Source: Centroberyx gerrardi (Eukaryota > Chordata > Actinopteri > Beryciformes > Berycidae). Taken from it: a stretch of DNA of 64,000 nucleotides. This document shows, in pieces, positions 48,459 through 60,300 of the stretch. Position 1 is the stretch's first letter. Every line of letters begins with the position of its first letter. The notes beneath the pieces were generated by a model that saw nothing but the letters and a program-made list of their open reading frames with translations, did no database searches and was not told where the DNA came from. Made by a program: the position numbers and the translations under genes. The stretch covers positions 18,187,307 through 18,251,306 of the forward strand of contig NC_136017.1 of the NCBI RefSeq assembly GCF_048128805.1. Direction: 5' to 3'.

Positions 48459-48686
48459 GAGTAACTAAAGCCCAAACCCAAATCTGTGGTGAAGCCTGAC
48501 GCTTAATGACTGCTCATCTGCTATTGGCTGGTCTTTGTGCAAGGTGATGTCACCACCTGTTGTACCTGTGACATCACCTGGCACAAACACCAGCCAATAG
48601 TAGATGAGCAGTGCAGTACCCTACTTTTCACCATTAGGTGTCAGACTTCACCACAGATTTTGGAGGGGTTTGGTTACTCTTTAAAT
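48459..48686. mobile_element. Palindromic MITE, copy 2 (mob4 3' region)
   Basis: The left arm AGAGTAACTAAAGCCCAAAC and the reverse complement of the right arm AGAGTAACCAAACCCCTCCA pair over about 40 bp, including 'tctgtggtgaagcctgac'. Inner arms also pair ('cagccaatagtagatgagca' with 'tgctcatctgctattggct'). TTAA follows the right end and TCAA precedes the left. Same family as 10912-11069, which is internally shorter. Confidence 0.75.
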
Positions 48687-48889
48687 GCCAGAGGGTGGTG
48701 TTGTCCACATAGGCCTAGAAAGGACAGGCAATCGCAGGAAAGTAGTTGAAAGTCAATTAAGAATACTTTCCCAACATGATCTGAATTGTCCTGCAGTAAA
48801 CCTCACCCATCTGGCACCCCAACCACATTAAAACAGATAGCTACAGTGTAACCCAGGTATGATGCACATGTTGTCTTCTTGAAAATACA

Positions 48890-50250
48890 CACAAGCCATC
48901 CATCCATCTGTTCATTGTCTTGCTGGTTATTGGGTCACGGTCGTCGGAGCAACAGGGCAAGCAGAGCCGCCCAGACGTACTTTTCCTCAGAAACTTCCTC
49001 CAACCCCTCTTCCCATACTGGGTACAGTAGTCCCTCCTGTGTGTTGTGGGTCCTCCTCAGGATCTCCTCTTAGTTAGCCATGACTAGTATTCCTCCAAAG
49101 GGAGGCACCCAGGGGGCATCCTTACCAGGTGCCTGAACCTCTGCAGTGGAGGGGCTCAATGCCAAGGTCCTCCCGGATTGCTGAGTTCCTCACCCTGTCT
49201 TGGAGTGGGAGGTCAGTCATCAGTAAAACTCAATTCAGTCACTTGTATCAGCGATCTCATTCTTTCAGTCACTACCCAGAGCTTGTGACCACAGGTGAGG
49301 GTCAGAACAAAGGTTGACCGGTAAATTGAGAGCTTTGCCTTGTGGCTCAGCTCTCTTTACCATCATGGTCCATTATGACCACCAGTCACCAGCATTACTG
49401 CAGCCTAACTGCTGGTCAATCTCTCAATCCCTTTTACCCTCACTTGTGAAAAAGACCCTTGGATACCTGAGCTCAGCTACTCCAAACCACTCTAATGCTC
49501 TTTGGACATCACAGTCAGATGAGGCCAAAATGGCGACATCATCTGCAAATGGCTGACCTCGGCTGCACCTTGATATCCTGTCCATGAATATTTTGAACAG
49601 GAGAGGGGACAAGGCACATCCTTGTTGGAGTCTGACACCCACCTCTAATGAGCTTGACTTAATGCCAAGAATGTGAACACAATTCTCACTCTGAGTGTAT
49701 ATAAGAACCGAGTGGCTTGCAGCAGCAGCCCTGGTACCTCATACTCCTACAGCACCTCCCACAGGATACTTTTGGGAACATGGTCATAAGCCAAATCTAC
49801 AAAATGCATGTAGACAGGATTGGCAAGCTCTCATCACCCCTTAATTATCTGTGAGAGGGTAGAAACTTGGTCCTCTGTTCCACAGGTAGGAGTGAATCCG
49901 CATTGTTCCTTGTTAATCTCAGGCTCAGCCATGGGCTGGAATCTCCTTTCCAGCACCTTGTCAAAGGCTTTCCCAGGGAGTAGTGCGATTCCCTGGTATT
50001 TGGGACTAAACTTCTTCTAGTCCCCTTTCTTAAAGATGAAGCACCCAAGATACCCCAGCAATATCCAGAGCCTTCAGTATATCACCATATGGAATGCCAA
50101 AACCTCTTTGAGGAAAGAACGAAAGTCGTTCTCTAAACTCGTTCGCCAACCAGGCTTTCTCTTCAGCAACTACAGCAGCGGTGGCCTTTTTGGCCTGCTG
50201 GTATCCGCTGAATCAGGAGTCCTTGCCAAACAGGCCTGGAAGGCCTACTT
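48890..50250 (-). mobile_element. Decayed non-LTR retrotransposon, family 1 copy 2
   Basis: The minus strand at 49424-49642 encodes GVRLQQGCALSPLLF, FMDRISRCSRG and FADDVAILASS, the central reverse-transcriptase blocks including the FADD active site. Lower coordinates (48900-49200) carry the family's C-terminal region, matching 39340-39600. Higher coordinates hold decayed upstream reverse-transcriptase sequence. Several frame breaks. Confidence 0.75.
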
Positions 50251-50259
50251 TTTCAGCTT

Positions 50260-53225
50260 GACAACCCGCAACAACAAAGTTGATCATCGAACTTTGGCTC
50301 AAGGTACTCTGGTACCAAGTACACTTATGAGCCTCCTTGTTTTCCAACCATGAAAAGGTTACGATTTTCTGAGGGGCACACAAGCCAAAAATATGTTTTG
50401 ACATGTTATGGCACAGGCCCAGGACACCAAGCATACATTAAGGGACTACCAATTATTTTAGCTCAAATGCAAAGCATAAAGCATCTTTGTAAGAAAAGGG
50501 AAACTTCAGTGTTGTGAAGGAAGTATAAAATGAGAGTACACACACATTATACCCAGTGGTTGGATCATGTGTTCACCTGACTATAGCTCTGCTCTGCTTT
50601 CTGTATTCTACACAGTACTTGTACTTAGATGTTTGTATTTAGTGAAGGAGAGCCACAATTGTTAAATATTTGGCTCTATACCTCAATGAACAGAGCATTG
50701 GTGGCCGTGTTTTCTTTGTACTTTGAGAAATCCTATGGAAACGGCTATGAAATAAGAAACAAAACATTGACCACATCATAAGAATCAAGGTGAAAATTGT
50801 ACATTGCAAATTTTCTTGGTTTCTTGGTTTGAGACATGTGACTTTGTGTTTATCCAAATATTTTGTGTTTTGCACCCTGTTCTCTAAGTGGTCTTACCTC
50901 CTACCCCACATTGCTTGATTTACATCAGACCAGTGTAGGAGCACATATACTTTTAAAACCATTTATCTTGGTGGAATAATGAATCATAATTTTATACTGG
51001 GACACATACATCCCACTAGTTTTATCTGATTTTTCTGCCCTTGATTTCTCTTTAGAAAGGTTTTTGTTTAGCTTGGTCATTGGTTTCATAGTTGGGTATT
51101 TTATGGGTACTTTGTACATGTAGCTTGGAACTGGTATGCTACTATCCTACAGTCAAAAAACACAGCTTAATATTTGTTACACTCAGTTGTACATGACACC
51201 AAATGGATGATTGGGATGGCTAGCGCAGCTATACTGCTGGTAAGGCTAGCCTTCTTTAACAGCTTATACATAATGAGTAATTTATTGTTTTCATTTGGTT
51301 TATGTGAATGATTAATGCCAACTGCTCAGCACTGCCTTAGGTTTTTAAAAACTTCAATTTCTATATTCCTATTTGATAAGGAATTATTAACTCAAATGAC
51401 ATTAAAACGGTGTATTTTCTGTTATGTGTCCCTGGTGGATTAGCATTCACATTTTCTAATTAAAATATACTGTATATTTGCAACCATGTGTCAAGTGTAT
51501 TTTATAGAGCCCTGACGTACTGCTGTCCCTTGGGAATAATACGCCTTTTAATTATTTCTGAAAAACTGTTTTTTGTAAATGGGGGTAAAACAATGCTAAA
51601 GCAGTCCACAGATTCATATCAGGCCTGCTTATATAGTGACCAATTGACATTTAAGATTAAGTACAGTACCAAGTACACAGTATACAAATACATTATCAGA
51701 TCAGGTTGGGGAAGTATGCCAGTCCAATAATATCAAAATGGGACACTACTTATTGCCTTGGCGTAAAACAAAGCTGACCCTTTATTAGCTGGCGCTCAAC
51801 AGAAAGCATCTGCAGACGTTTGATCTTAAAACTTTTGTAAGGGCAAATTCAAAAGGAAATGTTCAAGCATGATCATAAACATTCTATTGTCACTTACCAT
51901 ACAATGTCAACTGGATAACATGGTGTTAAGAATTAAAACTCAGCCACTACACTGAGGGAAACCTTTATTTCCATTAAAACATCCCTTAGAACTTAAAACA
52001 TATTGAACTAAAACATTTTAGTTGATGCTGCCACAAAAACAAAACAATATTTGGTGCTCATGTAGTGTGTAGTGTCATGTAAAGTGAAACAAGTACATAT
52101 ATTTAGTTTTTTATAACCAAATTTCCAAAAACAGATTTTTAATTAGGTCATGTGTTTCAGTCATATGTTTTGTCCACTGATTTTAATAGAAAACAAAAAA
52201 AAAGCCCTGAGTTTGACCCAAAGACATCATTGTAGTCATTGTAGTCTTCATATCTTGAAATATATTTGTACAAACAGTAAAACAATCAAATATATACATA
52301 AAATATTATGGCTCATCAAAACACTGCAAATTGTTTTTCCTGTAGATTTTAAAAGGCATTTAGGTACATATTAGCAAAATTATCTGAGAACAATCAATTC
52401 AAACATCAACCTGAAATCAACCTGATGAGAACTGAGTTGTTTCACAATAAAATATCCAGTAAAATATGTTAAATTGGACAATGAAAAGGAAGGCTGACTT
52501 ATTAAATATGAGGAAACATCCCAGTTTCTTAAGTTGTTTGACCTCAACAATGTAACCTCCAAATCCAGAACATAAACACACCCCAAGAAGCTTTATCAAA
52601 CTATAAAAGTGAGTAACTAATTTACACCAACAAAAATGACATCATTTTTTGATCTTGGCTTTCTTTACCTAGTTGTTGACCAAGAATTTTAAAAGGAAAG
52701 GGCATAGAATTGAAAGAGAAGCATAGTTCTCTAAATACAAAACCACAATTATCACACAGGAGATACCCTTGAATAAGAAATTAAAGGTGATCAAAACAGT
52801 TATGGAAATTACATTCATGGCATGGCATGTTTGCCCATCACTGACTTCTACTGGGCACATTTGAAAATACAAAGTGAAACATCCAGATAGCTGCATTAGA
52901 CGAGAAATTGCACTGCTGATGATGTTTCCAAATGTAATAAAATTATGATTTTTTTTTTTTTAAGTAACCATAAATCTGGTTACAAATATACTATCATGGA
53001 TTAACAGTGTAACAGCGCAAAAATATGCACTTCAAAGTACACATAACAGTCAGCCTAGTTTATATAAAATATGGCCATGCCAAAATACAAAAAGTACAGA
53101 TGAAGCCTTGTTGCTGATGACGCTGCACTGTCTCTAAGTTGGTGAGCTGCTTGGGCCGCTGTCGAGGTCCAGGGTTCTCAGTTCAACCCCTCTGCTGGGT
53201 ATTATGGCTACTAATTCCTAATCAA
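50260..53225. other. Stretch between LINE copy 2 and the boll end, no gene recognised
   Basis: AT-rich. A minus-strand AATAAA at 51964-51969 could be a distant poly(A) signal for boll or for the stretch at 53229-53571, but nothing else supports that. No element ends recognised. Confidence 0.4.
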
Positions 53226-53228
53226 TGG

Positions 53229-53571
53229 AGGTGGTTTCAAGCAGATACAGGCCAGAGCCCAGGAACAATCCTGCAGACACATTTCTTCTCTTCGTCAAAC
53301 TTGAAAATCACAGAATATGCTGATTTAAGCACAGCTCCAAAATGAATTGGCTGAGGACGAACCAGGAAGTGGATCAGAGGATCCTAAAAACGTCCCAAAA
53401 CTGACAGAGCCGAAAGGCAACAATACGCAGAGGGAAGAGTCGCTCCTCGTTGATATCCATACACAGGTATTTGTAGTTTCTAAGATCCAGGCGCTTATAT
53501 AGAACATCCTGACGGTGTTTGCCACGGTTCAAGCCGGACAAATGTTGCCGAAGCCTCCTTGTCTCTCACTC
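53229..53571 (-). other. Unidentified protein-like reading frames (possible decayed exon or pseudogene)
   Basis: Two minus-strand frames abut. The first (about 53571-53380) reads ETRRLRQHLSGLNRGKHRQD, then VLYKRLDLRNYKYLCMDINE and RLFPLRIVAFRLCQFWDVF before a stop. The second, in another frame (about 53383-53240), reads DPLIHFLVRPQPIHFGAVLK, then SAYSVIFKFDEEKKCVCRIV and a stop. The composition is protein-like and the two frames sit end to end, as in a frameshifted exon; alternatively 'cgtttttag' before the second could be an acceptor. I recognise no family. Located about 0.8 kb downstream of the boll stop codon, same strand. Confidence 0.3.
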
Positions 53572-54391
53572 AGAAAGTATAAGAGTTCTTTGAGATGCAG
53601 ATTCAGCCCATGAGCTAAAAATACACAGTATATGCAAGTGTATAAATCAACAGTATTGCCTTTTTACTTATCCTACTAAATGAATGTATTATTAATACTC
53701 TGAAGATCTACAGTGTCACCCCCTTCTGACAGTAAAATGAACTGTGAAATAAATGAGCTTACATGGTAGTATTCCTTTGTAACAAAGAAAACTGATCTTG
53801 AATACACTTCTTGTTGTATCATCGTGCTTGCAAGTTGAGCAGTTGGCTTTCAACTCAATTGTACATAGTACAGTACGTAGTGGAAGGGAGGCGCAGTTGC
53901 ACGCTGCCGACAGTGCTGACAGCTTAGCATTTAGCACTCTATGTTCTATTCAAGTCATATGGGAAAGACGGTAGATATAACTTGAAAATGTTGTTCACGT
54001 CAGAACTCAGCTGGTTAATGCTACTTTGGGTTTAGTGATGGACCCCGATTTCTCTGACTTGCTGAATTTTGATGTCACCAATAAGGAAGTACCTGTTGTC
54101 AAATGTAGACAATGATTAATTTCAAGTAAAACCAACAAAATGTGCGATTTTCATCACGTAAGACATTTTGGGATCACATCGCTAACTTTGTGTATGTTAA
54201 GTGTGAAAAAGTTGCTCAGGAGCAACTAAAGTCTACAGAAAAAAGGTTTTAACCATCAAGTCATTCTAAGAGTTATTTGCATAAGACATGAATGCAGCAT
54301 CAGATTGGTGAGTGCTATGGACATCCAGCCTACATGTTCCCTGGAAAAGCTGTTAGGTGGGGGGGTGGCAGGGGGTGGGGGGACATCCAGC

Positions 54392-57300
54392 CTACATGAG
54401 TGGTTGGGCGGTGTGAAGCATGGAGGGGTCTGTTGGCTCGGAGGGTTCTGGCAGGTAGGTGTAGTCTTTGTGGTTGGTGTAGCGGTGGTACTTTGGTTTC
54501 AGATGGACCAGCGAGGGGGGAAACATTTGATCCTGGAGAGGAAAGATGGCATCATAAGCCGCTATGGGTCAGCAACAGTCTGCACACAGTCAGCATATAT
54601 CGTCAAATAGCAACATTGTCAAAATGTCAGAAAATATTTTTTGCCCATATCGCCCACCCTAGTCTACATGCTGTTTCAGAGGCTTTTCCACCCTGACAAG
54701 ATTAAAATTATTGGGGTAAAACTGAATACTTTTATTTTTTGGCATGAAAACTGTCAAATTTAATGACATTGAATACCAGCGCAAAATTGTTATCACTGAC
54801 TTCAGTCCAAAAATATCGGTATCAGTATCGGCAATACAAACTACACTACAAACACTACAAATTTATAGAGTGTACCACTCTCAATCAACCAATCGTTCCT
54901 TGTACCTTCCAACAGCTAAGAGAGGAAAACATTTTCCAAACAATTCCACTTGGGAAGGGATCCAAAGTGCAGCAGTGGTTAAGCAAGCATACAGCAACAA
55001 AACAAGACTTCTCTAATGGCTGTACTTATGTTTTAGATTTTCCTTGATGAAGCTGTACCTCTGGTATGGTGCCCTCTAGGGCAGGCAGAGGAGGCTGGAC
55101 AGAGCCGCCATCAGTGGGCTGGTACAGGTAGTCTGACGGCTGCGTGTACACTACTGGACTGGAGGCCATTGGAGTCTGAACAACATATGTAGTATATTCA
55201 GAGAAACGCATATAGAAAGTGGAGCCAATGCAAAAATACTACCAATCTGCCATGGTGGCTGAAAGACTTGACCTATTGCACCTGGAAATGTGTTTTTTTT
55301 TTGCCTACCTGGTGGACATTCCATTGAAGGTAGTTTGGGACGCACTGGGGGGGGGGGGGGGGGGGGGGGGGGTTTAAAGAGAGAGAGAGCAAACCAGTAA
55401 GTACCATATTACCATATTGGTTCACTGTGACGCAATGGGGTGATAGGCAGGGTAGGAAATCACCATTAGCCACCAGTGAACTTCTAGTAAATTAAAACTG
55501 TGACTGGCAAGTTAGTCTACTATCAACTTTGACAATTTTGCAAGCATCGTTTGGAAGTTCTATATCAGCGGAGCACTAGTTGGTTGAGCTGACCTGATAA
55601 TGGTGATAGGCTGGTTGCTGATAGACAGGTTGATGAGGGTGGGGGAGCATCATTGGAGAACCAGACTGCCAAAGAACCATACAAAACACAATGATTAAAT
55701 ATAGGGTCCAAGCCCATGGGGCAAATGATTTGACAGTGAGAATGTAAGTTTGATTCATCATTTTGTAAAAGATAACCATCTCAAAGATAGAAAATTTTAG
55801 TGAAAGTCCTGCAACTGCAGGTGAAATGGTGTCTGACATATTGTCATTGAAAAATGACAATATGTCAGACCACCTGATGACCACCAGATGGTGGTGCCAT
55901 TCAGCATGACCAAATGTGATCTGACACACTTCTGGGCCCATCCCAAACATGTGTGTGAAATTTGGTTGCTCTAGCATCAAGTGTTTAGAAATGATGCTTC
56001 ACTTCCTGTTTGCATGTCTTCACCATCAAAATAGTTAAATAATAATAACAATAATAAATATAGCTGCAAGCGGCAATTCGAGGGTTCATACCTTTTTGCG
56101 CTCAACAGAAGGAAGCAGCTCAATCGGCCAAAATTAAAGCCGCGAGCAGCAACGAGCGGGTTTCAGGCTTCACAAAGGTGAGCAAAGTCACTTCAGCTAG
56201 TTTAATTCTGTTTAAAAAAGGAGCGAGACCAATCACACACTTATTTCATCATCACAAAGCCTGCAGCATTTCAATAATTGCGCACTGTGTATGTTCAGGA
56301 GATAGCGCCGGATGTCTCTAGTGAGTTTAATCAGGATTGCTCAAAGGCATCTTGAGTTATGAGCAAATATGTGATAGGCCACGCCCACTTGTACCGATCA
56401 ATACGGCACTTCAGATTTTGGTTAATACTTGCCCCCAGAGCATGCACACCAATTTTGGTGAAATTCTGTCCACAGGGTTTTCAGATACACATTTGTGGCG
56501 TTTGTGCCATTTGTGGCGTCGGGCTCAAAATGCTTTGGGAGACCTATTCCCAAACACGGACTGAAGTTACCTACCAAGATTTATGATGATCGGACAAATG
56601 GTTAATGAGTTATGGCCAATATTTGCTAAGCCCTGCCCTTTGCGAAGATATTTTGGTTGATGGCGGCCATGTTTTTCAACCGATCTTGCTCATTTATAAT
56701 AGAAATGTGTATCGCAGTCCCCCAAGGCCCTATGCCAAATTTGATGTTGATTTGGTCAAAATCCAAAAAGTAGATGTCACATTACTGTTTTTCACATTAT
56801 GCAAATTAGCAAAAAATCCATCTAGGCGGACTTTTATGGTCTTTTATGGTTGTAGAGCACATTCAGCTGGCCTTAATTACAGCGTCACCATCTGGCCGAT
56901 TGGGCTCATATTTCTGGGGAAGCATTTGCAAGTCATTTCCAGTTATTGGGCCAAGTTTCGTGGTTTTCGCTCATTCCAGCTCACGGCAATTTGAGCCGCG
57001 GCGGAAGACAAATAATAATAAACCAGCACAAAAACAATAGGGTTCTACCCCTTCGGGGTATGAACGCTAATAATAATAATAATGATACTGTGCAGGAATC
57101 CTCTTTTCTCTTGTCCCCTCTACAGGGAAGTCAGAGGTCAGGGTCAGCACACAGCAGCACCCCTCAAGCTGGTAGGGATTCAGTATCTTGTTCAAGAAGG
57201 GTGGGGGTTTGGGCCCTGTGGTGGTAATTCAAGCAGCTTTAAATAACCGATAAGAATTATGTATTGCTATTATTGCTGTTTGAGCCAGGTCTGTTAAGTG

Positions 57301-60300
57301 TGTGTGTGATATGAGTGAGGACTGACAGGCCAGTGGTGAGCAGGAGGGTTCATGTCGGGGTTGTGGAAGTAGGCCACTCCGTTGTGGTAGGTGTAGGGGT
57401 AGCCGGTGGAGGTGGTCAGGTGCAAAGTCCCACAGGGCATCGGCGGGGGCATGGCAGGGCCGCCGCTGGCGGCTGGGACAAGAAAGAAACAAGGCAACAG
57501 TAAATTTGTGGCCCCCCTCTGGGCCGATCAGGAACAAATATGTCACTTTGTGGGCCAGGAAGAACTGAAGAGGAGCTAACACTCAGTGGACTAGACCTTT
57601 AGTAATGACTTATCTAACTATAAAGCAAGGAATCTCTTTCTGTGAGTGAGTGAGTGAGTGTGTTTGTGTGTGTGTGTGTCCGTCGCATATCTCGAGAACC
57701 GTTCGTCCGATTGACTTCACACTTGGCGGGCGTATTGCTGGGGACCCAAGGACGTGCAGTGTCGGATTTGGTGCAATTTGGACACGCGACACGTTCAATT
57801 TTACGAAACTTTGAATAAACAAGCGGACAGCGCTCTGTGCAACAGCGGGGCTCAAGCGGTACGGGCACACGCGGTTCTCGAGAAAGCTGCACTACGGGCA
57901 TGAGCGGTACGGGCACGCGCAGTTCTCGAGAAAGCTGCACTACGGGCCCGAGCGGTACATTTTGAACGGGCACTGCACTAGTTTATTTAATCCAGGGTTC
58001 CTACCGTGGCCCTGCTGTCCAAAACTAAGTCACAACACTTCCATGACTGTTCCATGAATGTTCTTCTGTCCTGCTTCCTTGTTAATATTGTTTTTCAGTC
58101 TGGTTTCCACTCTAGTTAGGCTGAAAACCATCTAATGCAATGAATGTGCAAAACAAGTTGGAAAATACATTCTGCTTTATTCCTGTAAAGTCCTGATATT
58201 CCCTGACGTCCCAGAAAATGAATAAAAACTTCCCTGTCTGAAATACACCTCTCAAATGATGAATGAATTAATGATATTCCAAACATTTCATGACCAGTGG
58301 GAACCCAGTTAATCATTCACATATTACATGAAAATATAAAAGAACCTTTAATTGTACAAAGGTGTGGAGGGAAGACCAAGGAAATCCAGAACACCTGTCT
58401 TGCAGCAAAAGTTCTACAAATGTGAAAAAAGTCAAAGTTTCAAGTGTCCTATGGAACAACGCAAATACATTTTGTTTGACCATTGCCATTGTCTGCTAGT
58501 CTTTTCTTTTCATCTTTTGTGGTCCCATATAGCTTGATTTTGCAAATGATGCAGCCAATCGATAAATAAATGAAAAAGCCTTGGGGGGAAAAGTGGCTCT
58601 CAAGAAACTGAAAATGGCAGAAAATCCAATATGCTGTACATTTATGGTCCTAGAGGCATGTTTTGTATCTTTTGATTAATCCGTGTCATTTTGAAAATGT
58701 TGAAAGTGAAATGCGTCATTCTTGAAGGTTTTGTCAAAGTCCAGGTACTAGTGTCTGGGTTATCATGTGTGGGGTGAATACCGAACTTAGTGTATAATTA
58801 CTGATTGGTCCAAAGGGTAAATGCATCATTGGAGGTGACGACACATTTGCTGTTGCCTTGTGCAGCCATGTGTCGGAGGTCCTTCAGTATCAGACTCTCT
58901 ACTTACTGTGTCCTGCAGCTTGCTGCTTGCGGACCGCCTGGCCAATGTTGAGCTTCTTATCTTTGAAGCAGACTGCATCAGCCTTTAATGTGTCAGTTTG
59001 AGGGGATGAAAAACACATAAGGTGATAAAGTAGGGTACATAACGTACACAAGGTAATAATAAACTAAAATATTGCAGCATACTTTAATGGCCTACTTTAC
59101 TTACTTGAAGGACTTTCTGTGCATCCTCTTGGGTCTCAAAGGTGACAAACCCATATCTGATCAAAAGACATAATCAAAACAGTGGCAGCTCCCATTAGCC
59201 AACAGCAGAAGACTGTGACTGTACTGTGCAACTCCCTATACGATCCTGTGTTTTCCATTTTGTGGTGGTTTTTAGACAAAATCACAGAATCTGGGTATAA
59301 AAATGTAATTTCGATATAATAGAAAAGTACCTCAGAATTGTTACTTTTATTTGTATTGTAGTATATACTTTTTTTAATATTTTTCTTATTCTTATTAGTC
59401 TTTATGCTGACATCTGCACCAAGAGAAATTCCTTGTACATTGTACTTGGCGAATACAATTTTCTGATTCAGATTCAGATTCTGAAGTTTTGGCACAATTA
59501 TTGTGCAAATAGTACAACTTTCGAGTAGTTTCCATCATAAAAACATAAACAGAAATGTATTCAAATACAAGGTATCTGCAGGTTTCAGGAAGCCAAAAGT
59601 AGTTTTTTTAAGACCTGTTTAATGCTACCTCAAGTTAAGACCAATTTAAAAACCAAGAATAAGAAACAATACTGACAAAAAGAGACAATCTCTGATTGAA
59701 CATACTGTGAGCAGTATAAGAAAGAGGACAACCATAGTACAAACCATTTAGAACAGGCAACAAGCAAAAATACATACTTTCTCAAGTACTTAAAAGTGCT
59801 TTAAAACTGTTCACAACCAGTATGTAGCAGCAATGTGTGTTGGAAGCGTTCTTTATAAAGTGTGCACCTTCATAGGACAGTCTTCTTTTCAATAAAGCCT
59901 AATGCTAACTCTACTCTTTCTGATGGATGTAATATTCTGGCCTAGATTTAAATGTACCAATGCTAAAAAAGTTGAGAGCTAAATGTGTTGTATGCCCACT
60001 GTAGGCATAAATATACTGACAAAAATGACAAAATTGGGATTACAGGCATTATTGGGTGTACAATCTTACAGATATATAAAATCTGGAGGAAAATAAAACT
60101 GACAATTTCAAATTTAGGAAAAAATGAAACATTTGGGGAAAAATATAAAGGGACTTTATGGGGCCTTTTAGTTTAAATGTGTGAATGTAAAGCAAAGAGT
60201 TGCTGAAAAAAAACATAGCATGTGTGTTCAGCAAGCCTGGTAAATAAAGGTTAAAAAAGGTGAATATAACCAAATTTGAAAATAATCGTAGAAGGCAAAG

